A DNA stretch of 64,000 nucleotides from Microbacterium aoyamense. GTDB taxonomy: Bacteria; Actinomycetota; Actinomycetes; Actinomycetales; Microbacteriaceae. The notes under the pieces were generated by a model that saw only the letters and a list, made by a program, of their open reading frames with translations, made no database searches and was not told where the DNA came from. The translations under genes were made by a program, and so were the position numbers. The stretch covers positions 620,001-684,000 of the forward strand of contig NZ_JAKNUT010000001.1 in the NCBI RefSeq assembly GCF_023155855.1. Reading direction: 5' to 3'. Positions 26,454 to 34,544 of the stretch are shown piece by piece (the stretch's first letter is position 1; every line of letters begins with the position of its first letter).

Positions 26454-27062
26454 TCAGTCACGGTGACGGGCGGTGACGGCCAGACAGATCCACCAGATCG
26501 GCTGCGCCGTGTAGGCGAGGAAGCCCGGGATGCCGGCGAGATAGGCGACCGCCTCACGCCCACCGGTTTCGGCGGGGATGGCGAAGGAGATGGCGAAGAC
26601 GAGCGCGGCGAGAGCGAACGCAGCCACGATCACGACGGCGAAGGCCCGCATCCACCGCGGCAGCACTCGCCGCTGCGCACCGACGCTCCCCGCGCACACC
26701 ACCCACGCCGCGAGGAGCACGATCTGCGGAGCCGAGGCCGCGAACTGGTCGTCGAGCGTCGCCTCGCCATGGATGAAGAGCCACGTCACGACGGCCGAAG
26801 CAGCGAATGATGCCGCGACGAGCGCCGACAGGATCCACAGCCACCATCGCGCGGCCGCGACGGCGCAGAAGAGCAGGACGGCGAGGATGACCGGTGGGGC
26901 CGCGACCACGCCGAACCAGTCGCTGAGGGGCCCGAAGAGGTCGGTCGTCGGCACCAACCCGATCATCGACGTCTCGAGGGTGAAGAAGAGCACGACGGCG
27001 GCACTGCCCGCGAGGGCGATCGCGCCGTAGAGGAGCGCGCACACGCGCAGCGCCGTCAGCAT
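26454..27062 (-). CDS. Hypothetical membrane protein
   Basis: 202 residues with about six hydrophobic helices spread over the whole length (starting LLYGAIALAGSAAVVLFF and ending IPGFLAYTAQPIWWICLAV) and short polar loops. It has no catalytic motif I recognise. The ATG at 27062 has AGGAG seven bases upstream. It follows the multicopper oxidase gene by 9 bp on the same strand and is probably in the same transcript, so it may support that membrane-bound oxidase. Only the membrane location and context can be claimed. Confidence 0.75.
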   Translation of the reverse strand: MLTALRVCALLYGAIALAGSAAVVLFFTLETSMIGLVPTTDLFGPLSDWFGVVAAPPVILAVLLFCAVAAARWWLWILSALVAASFAASAVVTWLFIHGEATLDDQFAASAPQIVLLAAWVVCAGSVGAQRRVLPRWMRAFAVVIVAAFALAALVFAISFAIPAETGGREAVAYLAGIPGFLAYTAQPIWWICLAVTARHRD

Positions 27063-27071
27063 CGGGTGCTC

Positions 27072-29021
27072 CTACTCCGGGTCGTTGCCCATGTCTCCGC
27101 CGTGGTCGAACGGCGTGGTGATCCCGCGGTAGGCGAGATGCGTGACCATGCCGAGCGCGGCGTGCTCGAGGTTGTGGCAGTGGTCCATCCAGATGCCGGG
27201 GTTGTCGGCGTACAGCGCGACCTCCCACACTTCTCCCGGGCCAACGTCGAACGTGTCGAGCCACAGCGGCTGCGTCGGGGCGCGGCCGTCGACCGAGAGC
27301 ACGCGGACGGAGTGCCCGTGAGGATGCATGGGGTGGGTCTCGAAGCTGCGGTTCACGAGGCGGATGCGCACAGTGTCGCCTTCGTCGACCACGGTCGGCT
27401 CGATGAAGGGGTAGACCCGACCGTCGACCGTGTACGCGTAGTTCGGAGCGCCGTCGACCAGGCGTGGCTGCCGATCGAGCACGACCGATCGCTCGACGTC
27501 GAACCGCTCGGCGGTGATCGCGGCCTCGATCTCACGCGCCGCCTCGGAGTGATCGGGTTTGGTGGGAATGAGATCGCGGAGCGGATCGAACGCGTCATCC
27601 GGCACCGCGAGGTCGGGGATCTCGGCGTTGGCCGTCGGCACGAGGGCGAGTCCCGCCGTTCGCGCTGTCGCGACGCCCACGCGCACGACTGTCGAGGGCA
27701 TCTCGAGCACGAGATCGGCGCGGCCCCCCGCCGCGAGGACGATCGATCTGCGCTCGATCGGGTCGGACGCGACGGCTGTGCCGTCCAGGGCCACGACACG
27801 GAAGGGCGCGCCATCGACCATGAAGGTCTGCGGCGCCTGGTCTGTGTTGATGAGACGCACCCGTACGGAGTCACCGGTCGACACCACCCGCGACTCGAGC
27901 TCGTCGCTCGTGCCGAGAACCACGTGCCCCGAGAAGCTGTGAACGGGCAGCACGAGATCGACGTCCTCGGTCTGTCCGCCCGCGGGCTGTACGACGAGGG
28001 TTCCGTAGAGACCGCGGACGACGCCCTCGGACCCGCGCTGGTGCGTGTGGTACCAGTAGGTGCCGGGCTGCGTCATGAGCACGTCCGCCTCGAACACGGC
28101 ACCGGGGACGACGGCGTCCTGCGTGACACCCGCGACGCCGTCGAACGCGTTCGCGACGGGGTAGCCGTGCCAGTGCACCGTCGCGCCCGCATCGACATCG
28201 ACGTTGGTCAGTCGCATGGCGAGCGTGTCGCCCACCCGAGCGACGATGGCGGGGCCGGCGAGTGCGCCGAAGGTCCACGCGTCGACGGATGCCCCGGACC
28301 GGAGCGCGATCCGCTGCTCCTGCGCCGCGAGCTCGATGGGGATCGTCTCGCCGACCCGTGGCGGCGCCGTCGGCGCTGCCGTGAGCTCGATGATCGACGT
28401 TCCCGGCACTGCTCCCGGAGCCTCACCGGGTGCGTGCGCGACCGTGGGCCCGAATCCACCCGCCTGCAGAGCCCCGGCACCGGTGGAGCCGATGAAGCCG
28501 ACGACGACCGCGCCGACCACGAGGAGACCGGATGCCGCGCTCGCCGCGATCGCGGGTCGACGCGTCGTACCGCCGCGCGCGAGCGCGGTCACCGCGCCCG
28601 CGCCCGCGACGACAACGATGGAGGACACGGCGGCCGCAGGGCCCACGGGCGCCCCGACCGCGACCGTGAGCACGATCTCGGTCAGGGCCGCCGCCGCGGC
28701 CGCGGCGAAGGACCCGCCCGTGATCGCGTCCCGCCGCGTCGAGGGCGTGCGCCGCGGCATCCACCACATCGCGGCGGCCAGAGCCGATGCCGCGACGCTC
28801 AGCGGCAGACCGACGAAGAGCTTCTCCTGCGCGAATCCGAGGGCGTGCTGCGCGAGCAGCCACGCGAGGGTTCCGCGCACGGCCAACGCGGCGAGTGCGG
28901 CCGCGACGAGCCATCCGACGAGTCGCTGCCGACGACGGGACTCCGCGAGCGCGAACGCCCAGCATCCTGCGCCTGCCGCGGCGAGCGCGAGATAGCCGAG
29001 ACCCATCAGGACGGCGAGCAC
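27072..29021 (-). CDS. Membrane-anchored multicopper oxidase with N-terminal polytopic domain
   Basis: 649 residues. Residues 1-185 hold about six hydrophobic helices. Residues 200-649 form a two- or three-domain multicopper oxidase with all four copper motifs: VHWHG, YWYHTHQ, HPMHPHGH and HCHNLEHAALGM, giving complete type 1, 2 and 3 sites with Met as axial ligand. Substrates would be oxidised outside the membrane with reduction of O2 to water. Candidates are Cu(I), Mn(II) or phenolics. No Met-rich copper-binding insert is obvious, which argues somewhat against a CueO role. GTG at 29021 lies 12 bp after the DUF6220-like gene and lacks its own ribosome site, so coupling is likely. Confidence 0.9.
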   Translation of the reverse strand: MLAVLMGLGYLALAAAGAGCWAFALAESRRRQRLVGWLVAAALAALAVRGTLAWLLAQHALGFAQEKLFVGLPLSVAASALAAAMWWMPRRTPSTRRDAITGGSFAAAAAAALTEIVLTVAVGAPVGPAAAVSSIVVVAGAGAVTALARGGTTRRPAIAASAASGLLVVGAVVVGFIGSTGAGALQAGGFGPTVAHAPGEAPGAVPGTSIIELTAAPTAPPRVGETIPIELAAQEQRIALRSGASVDAWTFGALAGPAIVARVGDTLAMRLTNVDVDAGATVHWHGYPVANAFDGVAGVTQDAVVPGAVFEADVLMTQPGTYWYHTHQRGSEGVVRGLYGTLVVQPAGGQTEDVDLVLPVHSFSGHVVLGTSDELESRVVSTGDSVRVRLINTDQAPQTFMVDGAPFRVVALDGTAVASDPIERRSIVLAAGGRADLVLEMPSTVVRVGVATARTAGLALVPTANAEIPDLAVPDDAFDPLRDLIPTKPDHSEAAREIEAAITAERFDVERSVVLDRQPRLVDGAPNYAYTVDGRVYPFIEPTVVDEGDTVRIRLVNRSFETHPMHPHGHSVRVLSVDGRAPTQPLWLDTFDVGPGEVWEVALYADNPGIWMDHCHNLEHAALGMVTHLAYRGITTPFDHGGDMGNDPE

Positions 29022-29033
29022 GGACGCGTCCGG

Positions 29034-29474
29034 TCAGGTCTGGAGGGCATCCGCCGAGCGACGGACGATCGGCCCCATCGCCTTCACGCGGACGAACACC
29101 CACGCCGTCAGGAGAAGCAGCACTGTACCCCCGAGACCGTGCAGGGCCAGAACGTACGACGTCGCACCGGGTGTCGTGGCGTTGGGGGGCGGGCTCGCAC
29201 CCATCGCTCCAGCGATGATGAAGTAGGCGGTCTGCAGCGCCAGGAGCACGAGACAGACGAACGTCAGGATGATGTTCGTCCGGCCGATCCTCGCGATGAA
29301 GCCGAAGACGATCCAGAGGATCAGGAGGATGGGCAGGATGATCCGGCCGTTCATGCCGTGGAAGCGGAAGAGCTCTTCCTCGGGTTCGGAGAAGACGCCG
29401 AGCGCCGCGAGATAGAGCTGGGCGATGAGTGAGAGCGTCAGCAGGGCGTTGATGACGAGGAACGCTTTGCGCAT
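29034..29474 (-). CDS. Small four-helix membrane protein (DUF6220-like)
   Basis: 146 residues from the ATG at 29474, which has a near-perfect AAGGAGGT six bases upstream, deciding this start over an upstream ATG at 29624. Four hydrophobic helices: FLVINALLTLSLIAQLYLA, IILPILLILWIVFGFI, ILTFVCLVLLALQTAYFII and LALHGLGGTVLLLLTAWVFV. A conserved-looking FRFHGMNG and LHGLGG carry His residues near the membrane face, perhaps for heme or metal. Placement directly before the multicopper oxidase suggests a shared function. The family name is from memory of similar small actinobacterial proteins and is not certain. Confidence 0.75.
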   Translation of the reverse strand: MRKAFLVINALLTLSLIAQLYLAALGVFSEPEEELFRFHGMNGRIILPILLILWIVFGFIARIGRTNIILTFVCLVLLALQTAYFIIAGAMGASPPPNATTPGATSYVLALHGLGGTVLLLLTAWVFVRVKAMGPIVRRSADALQT

Positions 29475-29702
29475 GAGGAACCTCCTTGTTCGCGCGTAAG
29501 AGCGTGGAGTGCCCGGCGGGCGATGCTGATACCGCGCCGGTTCTGTGGGCGATGCATCACACGGTAGAAGCGCGCTGCTACGGGGGCCACCGTGCTGGCC
29601 ACACAGTTCGAGTCGGGTTACCACCGATCACGAAGGTGGATGCCCCGACGACACGATGTGAAAGGATCCTGATTATCAGGCAACCTTTGTTATGGTCGGA
29701 TT
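29475..29702. promoter_or_regulatory. Divergent control region with MarR-type palindrome and leaderless -10
   Basis: These 228 bp separate the multicopper oxidase operon from the MarR gene. The perfect palindrome CCTGATTATCAGG at 29668-29680 lies where the -35 of the MarR promoter would be. TATGGT at 29691-29696 is six bases before the GTG at 29703, so the marR transcript is probably leaderless and self-regulated. I did not find a second copy of the palindrome near the oxidase operon start. Confidence 0.5.
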
Positions 29703-30152
29703 GTGCCACCAGCAGACGGCCCCCGCAAGACCCGCGACCACCGGGTGAACACCATCGCGATGATGGGAGCCGCATACAGCCTGTTGGGTTTCGACATCGT
29801 GGACGGGGTCGTGGGGGCCGGTTACCCGCAGAAGCCGAAGCATTCCGCCGTCTTCGGCCAGCTCGGGCCGGAGGGGTCGCGACTGACGACCCTCGCCAAG
29901 GGTGCGAACATGACGCCTCAGGCGATGGGGGAGCTCGTCGACGAGATGGAAGAGCTCGGCTACGTCGTCCGCGAGCCCGATCCGACGGACCGCCGCGCGA
30001 AGATCGTGCGCCTCACACCGCTCGGTCTGCGCTGCGTCGACGCCGCGATCACGACGATCGACGGGATCGAGTCGCGGTTGGATTCCCTGCTGGGGGTCGA
30101 TGGCCACGCGCAGCTGCGGGCGATGCTCGCCGCCATCCTCGCGCGGGACTGA
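29703..30152 (+). CDS. MarR-family transcriptional regulator
   Basis: 149 residues. Winged helix: SRLTTLAKGANMTPQAMGELVDEMEELGYVVREPDPTDRRAKIVRLT, with the DPTDRRAK wing tip diagnostic of MarR proteins. Flanking helices give the dimer interface. GTG at 29703 follows a -10-like TATGGT by six bases and has no Shine-Dalgarno sequence. The 13-bp palindrome 23 bp upstream is a good candidate autoregulatory operator. It is divergent from the multicopper oxidase operon, which it may also control. It converges on the LLM/FAD oxidase gene, with 6 bp between stops. The ligand is unknown; MarR proteins often sense phenolics or oxidants. Confidence 0.92.
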   Translation: MPPADGPRKTRDHRVNTIAMMGAAYSLLGFDIVDGVVGAGYPQKPKHSAVFGQLGPEGSRLTTLAKGANMTPQAMGELVDEMEELGYVVREPDPTDRRAKIVRLTPLGLRCVDAAITTIDGIESRLDSLLGVDGHAQLRAMLAAILARD

Positions 30153-30158
30153 CGGCGC

Positions 30159-32405
30159 TCAGGCCGCGTCCGCCGCGCGCTCCGGCTCGATCGCGAAGTT
30201 GTCCACGAAGACGCCGTCGGGGTCGACCTCGGCCTTGATGTCGCGCAGCCGCGCGAGCGTCGCGGGCGGGAACGTCTCGGCGATGCGCTCGGGGCGCAGC
30301 GTGCTGTCGAAGCTCATGTACATGCCGCGGGAGTGCGCCGCGATGGATGCCCAGGCCCGATCGAGGCGGTCGGGGTTCGCACCCAGCGCCGCGACGGAGA
30401 AGTTCGCCGACCGGTTCGCGTAGGCCGTGGCATCCTCGTCGACGTCCGCCACCGCGCCGCCGACGGCCCGGAGCTGGAAGAAGTACGCGTCGCCGTCGTC
30501 GAGCATTCGCGCGGCCGCGCGGGCGAACTCGGGTGTCACGTGCTCGATCAGGGCCGACCGCGAATGCGGTTCTCCGGAGCCCTGCTGCGCGCCGAGGTCG
30601 GCATTCGCCATGACCTGCGCGTACGTCGCGAGCTGGACCGACTGCTGCACGAGGGGTCCGAGCTCGGCGAACGGCTGCAGCCTCGAGATGATCGTGTCGG
30701 GGTCGGACGAGTCCACGACGCCGTAAAGCTGCGCGACCTGCGGCTGACCCGGTCGGCGGCCGCCCATCAGCAGGAACAGTGTGACGTCGCGCGGCGACGC
30801 TTCGAGCACGCGCCCGTACCCCTGCAGGAACTCCTCGACGTCGTCGACCTGGAACGCGAGCTGCACCCAGCCGACTTCGCCGATCGGGGAAGCCTCGAAC
30901 TCGAAGGACGTCACCACCCCGACGTTGGCGCCCGCGCCGCGGATGGCCCAGAAGAGATCGGGGCGGGTCGTGGCATCCGTCCGCACGATCTCGCCGTTCG
31001 CGAGCACGACCTCGGCAGCACGCAGGCGATCGATCGTCAGGCCGTGCTCACGAGCGAGGAAGCCGATGCCCCCCGCCGTCGCGAGTCCGCCCACGCCCAC
31101 TCCCCCGTAGTCGCCCGACGAGATCGCCCAGCCGTGCTCGCCGAGCGCGGCCGCCACCTGCATCCATCGGACTCCCGCTCCGATCCGCACGAGACGAGAG
31201 TCTTCGTCGAGCACCTCGATCGCGTTCAGCTTGCGCAGATCGATCACGATGCCGCCGTCGTTCGTCGACCGCCCCGAGATGCCGTGTCCGCCGCTGCGGA
31301 TGGCCAGGGGAAGCGAAGGGTGCCGGCGCGCGTAGGCGATCGCGTCGGCCACCTGCTCGGGCGAATCCGGCTGCAGCACGATGCCGGGCCGCCCGCCGCG
31401 CATGTAGGTCGCGCGCACGTCGCCGTAGCCGAAGTCGCCCGGCTCGATCGCCGCGAGTCCCGCGGGCAGGTCGTCGTACGCGATCCCCTCGCGCCGTGCG
31501 GCGAGAGAGGACGCCGAGCGGACGGGAGAGGCATCCGTCCCCCGTTCACCGCGCTCGCGTGCGACGATCTCACGCACGGCAGGGGCGATGTCCTCTCCGA
31601 ACGTGTGCAGCAGACCCGGGTCGTCGCCCGCGAGGATGAACGTGCCGATGCCGTCATCGAGGGCGAGACGCGCGAGACGCTCGACGAACTCGGCCGGGTC
31701 GCTCGAGAGCACGCCGATGTTGAGCAGGCGACGGATCTCGCGGGGATCGCGTCCCGCCTCCTCCGCGGCGGAGTCGATCGTCGCATTGCCGCGGCCGAGG
31801 TCGCCCGGCTGCATGTAGCCGAGTGACGGCAGCCAGCCGTCGCCCTTGCGACCCGTGAGGGCGAGCATGCGCGGCTTGTACGCGCCGAGGATGATCGGGA
31901 TGCCGTGGGCCGGCCGCGGACCGCGCTTCGCGCCGTGTACGCGGTGGTATTCGCCGTCGGTGAAGACACCGCGCCTCTCGTCGGTGTTCCACAGCTCGCG
32001 GATGACGTCGATCGCCTCTTCCAAGGCCGTGACCGACTGCCCCGCCGTCAGGCGCCCGCCGCCCATCGCCTCGATGGCGTCCCAGAAGCCGCCGGCGCCG
32101 AGGCCGAGGTCGAATCGCCCGCCCGACAGCAGGTCGAGGCTCGCAGCGGCCCGGGCGACGACCGCCGGCGGCCGCAGAGGGATGTTCAGCACGTTCGGCG
32201 CGATCCGGATGCGGGAGGTCTGCGCAGCGACGTACGACATGAGCGTCCACGTGTCGAGGAACGCGGGCTGATACGGGTGGTCCTGGAACGTGACGAGGTC
32301 CAGACCGGATGCCTCGGCCGCCTGGCTCAGCAGCACGGGATTCTGCGGATCGGCCGCGGTCGGCGTGATGAAGGCGCCGAACTCGAGGGAGTGGCCGTAG
32401 TCCAT
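30159..32405 (-). CDS. Fusion of LLM-class flavin oxidoreductase with BBE-type FAD-binding oxidase
   Basis: 748 residues from the ATG at 32405 (AAAGGA upstream). Residues 1-300 are a luciferase-like monooxygenase barrel of the FMN/F420 type: EASGLDLVTFQDHPYQP, NVLNIPLRPPAVVARAAASL, and GGRFDLGLGAGGFWDAI. From about 325 a PCMH-type FAD domain follows: AIRSGGHGISGRSTNDGG with the His that usually links FAD, then VGVGGLATAGGIGFLAREHG. A C-terminal berberine-bridge segment, DPDGVFVDNFAIEP, ends the protein. The second covalent-link Cys of BBE enzymes is replaced by a Tyr-Gly pair. No stop or ribosome site lies between the halves, so this is one polypeptide. The substrate is unknown. Confidence 0.88.
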   Translation of the reverse strand: MDYGHSLEFGAFITPTAADPQNPVLLSQAAEASGLDLVTFQDHPYQPAFLDTWTLMSYVAAQTSRIRIAPNVLNIPLRPPAVVARAAASLDLLSGGRFDLGLGAGGFWDAIEAMGGGRLTAGQSVTALEEAIDVIRELWNTDERRGVFTDGEYHRVHGAKRGPRPAHGIPIILGAYKPRMLALTGRKGDGWLPSLGYMQPGDLGRGNATIDSAAEEAGRDPREIRRLLNIGVLSSDPAEFVERLARLALDDGIGTFILAGDDPGLLHTFGEDIAPAVREIVARERGERGTDASPVRSASSLAARREGIAYDDLPAGLAAIEPGDFGYGDVRATYMRGGRPGIVLQPDSPEQVADAIAYARRHPSLPLAIRSGGHGISGRSTNDGGIVIDLRKLNAIEVLDEDSRLVRIGAGVRWMQVAAALGEHGWAISSGDYGGVGVGGLATAGGIGFLAREHGLTIDRLRAAEVVLANGEIVRTDATTRPDLFWAIRGAGANVGVVTSFEFEASPIGEVGWVQLAFQVDDVEEFLQGYGRVLEASPRDVTLFLLMGGRRPGQPQVAQLYGVVDSSDPDTIISRLQPFAELGPLVQQSVQLATYAQVMANADLGAQQGSGEPHSRSALIEHVTPEFARAAARMLDDGDAYFFQLRAVGGAVADVDEDATAYANRSANFSVAALGANPDRLDRAWASIAAHSRGMYMSFDSTLRPERIAETFPPATLARLRDIKAEVDPDGVFVDNFAIEPERAADAA

Positions 32406-32415
32406 GGGAGTCCTT

Positions 32416-32979
32416 TCAGTGGGCCGCGACGGCGGCCGGGCGGATGCCCGCGAGGAGGATGTCGATGAGCAGTTCGCGGTCGTCGGGCGAACCCAGTCGG
32501 ACCGCATGCTCGATGCCGCACACCAGCCGGCGCAGCTGTGCAGGGGTGAGGTCGGCGCGCGCGACGTCGGCCCGCTGGGCGCGGCCGAGCACGGCCGCAT
32601 AGCCGTCGAAGACCTTCGCGCGCGCGGCCGTGCACTCCGTGTGCATGGCCGCGTCCGTCTGCTCGAGGTCGGTGAGCACGGCCTCGAGGCCGCCGTCCTC
32701 GAGCTGCAGGGCGACGGCGTCGCAGACGAAGCGACGGAGCGCGCTGGCGGGGTCGGCATCGGCGATGGATGCCTCAGCCGCTGCCTCGAGCCGCGCGAGC
32801 GAGTCCACGCTGAGCGCCTCGACGAGCGCGCGCGCCGTCGGGAAGTGTCGATACACAGTGCCGATACCGACCCCGGCCTCACGCGCGATGTCGTTGAGCC
32901 GCAGCGCCCGCGGGTCGTGCGTGCGCGCGATCTCGAGGATGCGCTCACGGCTGCGCACGGCATCGGCTCGAGGACTCAT
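32416..32979 (-). CDS. TetR-family transcriptional regulator of the LLM/FAD oxidase
   Basis: 187 residues. The N-terminal HTH is LRLNDIAREAGVGIGTVYRHFPTARALVEAL at residues 26-56. The C-terminal half is helical with the LTPAQLRRLVCGIEHAVRLG segment common in this group. It lies 10 bp before the oxidase gene on the same strand, so both are one operon. Directly upstream is a 15-bp inverted repeat with a 5-bp spacer, the probable operator for autoregulation. TAACCT six bases before the ATG suggests a leaderless transcript. The regulator likely derepresses on binding a substrate of the oxidase. Confidence 0.93.
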   Translation of the reverse strand: MSPRADAVRSRERILEIARTHDPRALRLNDIAREAGVGIGTVYRHFPTARALVEALSVDSLARLEAAAEASIADADPASALRRFVCDAVALQLEDGGLEAVLTDLEQTDAAMHTECTAARAKVFDGYAAVLGRAQRADVARADLTPAQLRRLVCGIEHAVRLGSPDDRELLIDILLAGIRPAAVAAH

Positions 32980-32985
32980 GCGTCC

Positions 32986-33028
32986 AGGTTACACCCTAAA
33001 CGGATGATCTATCCGTTTAGGGTGTCAA
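32986..33028 (-). promoter_or_regulatory. TetR operator: 15-bp inverted repeat, with -10 and TTGACA elements
   Basis: Arms ACACCCTAAACGGAT (32991-33005) and ATCCGTTTAGGGTGT (33011-33025) are perfect complements around a GATCT spacer. On the minus strand TAACCT (32986-32991) lies six bases before the TetR ATG, and TTGACA is at 33023-33028. The repeat covers the promoter, so binding would repress both TetR and oxidase genes. Bases 33029-33141 hold no gene or clear signal. Confidence 0.75.
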
Positions 33029-33141
33029 CGTCGGCTGCACGCTCGATGCCGTCGAGGGGCAGCTCTAGCGCGAACTCGGCCTGCGCGCGAGCGCGAGTGC
33101 GGGGCCCCCACCCCGTCAACGGTGACGGCGCACCGCTGAGG

Positions 33142-33570
33142 TCAGGGAATCTGGAACACGACCTCGGCGCCCGACGGAACAGCGCTCGTGACGATGCGCG
33201 TGTCGAATGTCGCAAGCTGCGCTTCGTTCGACGCAGCGAGATGCAGGAGGTACGTGTCGGTCACTTGTGAGTTCGCCAACAGCCGCTCGGTGTGAACCGA
33301 GCTGTCGAGAAGGCTGACGGCGTCCGCGAGGAAGAGATGGTCACCGCGCGCGGTGAGGCTCGCGAGACTCGCGATCACGACGGGCGCGGGCTGCGTGTTC
33401 GAGTACTTCGGATTGCTCACCACGCGGATGACGCCATTCTGAACCGTTGGCGACGTATGCCACCGAGATCCACCTCGATCCGCGAACCAGTCGTGCGCAC
33501 GGTCGTGGTGCACGTGCTGCGGGTCTATCAACGCGATGACGACATTCACGTCGAGGAGGTGGCTTGTCAC
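33142..33570 (-). CDS. vapC: PIN-domain ribonuclease toxin (VapC type)
   Basis: 142 residues. PIN-domain acidic positions are visible: LLDVNVVIALID at the N-terminus, HLFLADAVSLLD in the middle and VTDTYLLHLAASNEAQLATFDTRI near the C-terminus, giving the Asp/Glu cluster that binds Mg2+. GTG at 33570 overlaps the antitoxin stop (GTGA), the usual VapBC arrangement of antitoxin first. VapC toxins cleave tRNA or rRNA and stop translation when the antitoxin is lost. The segment HHDRAHDWFAD and the NGVIRVVSNP motif match a common actinobacterial VapC subgroup. Confidence 0.88.
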   Translation of the reverse strand: MTSHLLDVNVVIALIDPQHVHHDRAHDWFADRGGSRWHTSPTVQNGVIRVVSNPKYSNTQPAPVVIASLASLTARGDHLFLADAVSLLDSSVHTERLLANSQVTDTYLLHLAASNEAQLATFDTRIVTSAVPSGAEVVFQIP

Positions 33571-33791
33571 TCCGCGTCGTCCCGTAGCGCGTTGACTTCA
33601 TCGAGATTGCCCGCTCCGGTCCCCGTGGCGGGGAGGAGGACAATGCCGTTGCGGGTTCCGAACCGGCGACGCTCAGTCAGCGTTGCACGCGCCAGTTGAG
33701 ACACCGCCTCGCCGAGGGTGATCCCCCGCGAGTCGGCGAATTGCTTGGCCGCCGCAAGCACATCGTCGTCGATGGAGAGAGTTGTGCGCAC
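33567..33791 (-). CDS. vapB: Ribbon-helix-helix antitoxin (VapB type)
   Basis: 74 residues. The N-terminal half MRTTLSIDDDVLAAAKQFADSR then GITLGEAVSQLARATL is a ribbon-helix-helix DNA-binding fold, and the C-terminal tail RFGTRNGIVLLPATGTGAGNL should wrap the PIN toxin. It is immediately upstream of vapC with a GTGA overlap. The start is GTG at 33791 with no clear ribosome site. Three tandem ATCACGC heptamers lie 10 bp upstream and may be the operator bound by the VapBC complex. Confidence 0.85.
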   Translation of the reverse strand: MRTTLSIDDDVLAAAKQFADSRGITLGEAVSQLARATLTERRRFGTRNGIVLLPATGTGAGNLDEVNALRDDAE

Positions 33792-33800
33792 GCATCAATC

Positions 33801-33821
33801 ATCACGCATCACGCATCACGC
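33801..33821. repeat. Three tandem heptamers ATCACGC upstream of vapBC
   Basis: Copies at 33801-33807, 33808-33814 and 33815-33821 are identical. They overlap the stop codon of tag (33816-33818) and sit 10 bp upstream of the antitoxin start, so they may be both promoter and operator of the toxin-antitoxin pair. Confidence 0.7.
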
Positions 33822-34391
33822 GTCAACGGCCCGCCAGCAGCCCTCGACGTGATCGTCGACCATGCCCGCCGACTGCATGAGCGCATACATCGTCGTCGAG
33901 CCGACGAAGCGGAAACCGCGCTTCTTGAGGGCTTTGCTCATGGCGTCGGACTCGGGCGTCGTCGCGGCGACGTCGGCGAAGGATGCCGGACGCGGCCACG
34001 TCGGTGGCGCGAACGACCAGAGGAAGGCGTCGAGTTCACCGTCATCCATCTCGAGCACGAGACGCGCGTTCGAGATCGTCGCGAGGATCTTCGCGCGATT
34101 GCGGATGATGCCGGCATCCGTCATCAATCTCTCGACGTCGTCGTCACCGAACTCTGCGACGACCGCGGGATCGAAGCCCTCGAACACCTCGCGGAAGCGC
34201 GGGCGCTTGCGCAGGATCGTGATCCACGAGAGCCCCGCCTGGAATCCCTCGAGCGACATCTTCTCGAACAGCGCGCGGTCGCCGTGCAGGGGTCTGCCCC
34301 ACTCTTCGTCGTGATAGCGGCGGTACTCCGCGTCGTCGCCGACCCACGCGCAGCGGGTGATGCCGTCGGGGCCGATGCGCGTGCTCGTCAT
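33816..34391 (-). CDS. tag: DNA-3-methyladenine glycosylase I
   Basis: 191 residues, the usual length for Tag. Motifs: RCAWVGDDAEYRRYHDEEWGRPLHGDRALFEKMSLEGFQAGLSW at the N-terminus, which carries a zinc Cys, a zinc His and the substrate pocket; ILRKRPRFREVFEGFD; and the C-terminal GMVDDHVEGCW with the remaining zinc His and Cys. It removes 3-methyladenine from alkylated DNA. TAGGGT (34399-34404 on the plus strand as its complement) lies seven bases before the ATG with no ribosome site, so the message is probably leaderless. It is divergent from the secreted Ig-like protein gene. Confidence 0.94.
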   Translation of the reverse strand: MTSTRIGPDGITRCAWVGDDAEYRRYHDEEWGRPLHGDRALFEKMSLEGFQAGLSWITILRKRPRFREVFEGFDPAVVAEFGDDDVERLMTDAGIIRNRAKILATISNARLVLEMDDGELDAFLWSFAPPTWPRPASFADVAATTPESDAMSKALKKRGFRFVGSTTMYALMQSAGMVDDHVEGCWRAVDA

Positions 34392-34544
34392 GGCGCCAAC
34401 CCTACGGCGGGCAACCGACAGGCGAAGGCTCGGTGAACAAGAGCGGATCGCCTCGGCGTGCCGCGAACAGCGCCCCTACCGTCGAAGACGGGTGCCTCGC
34501 GGCATCCATCCGTCATCACCATCGAAACTGGGGAACACATACAC
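34392..34544. promoter_or_regulatory. Divergent intergenic region between tag and the secreted Ig-like protein
   Basis: 153 bp. The left end holds the minus-strand -10 of tag (complement of 34399-34404). The right end has GGGGA at 34530-34534 as a ribosome site for the ATG at 34545. TACCGT near 34477 may be the plus-strand -10. No palindrome is evident. Confidence 0.3.
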
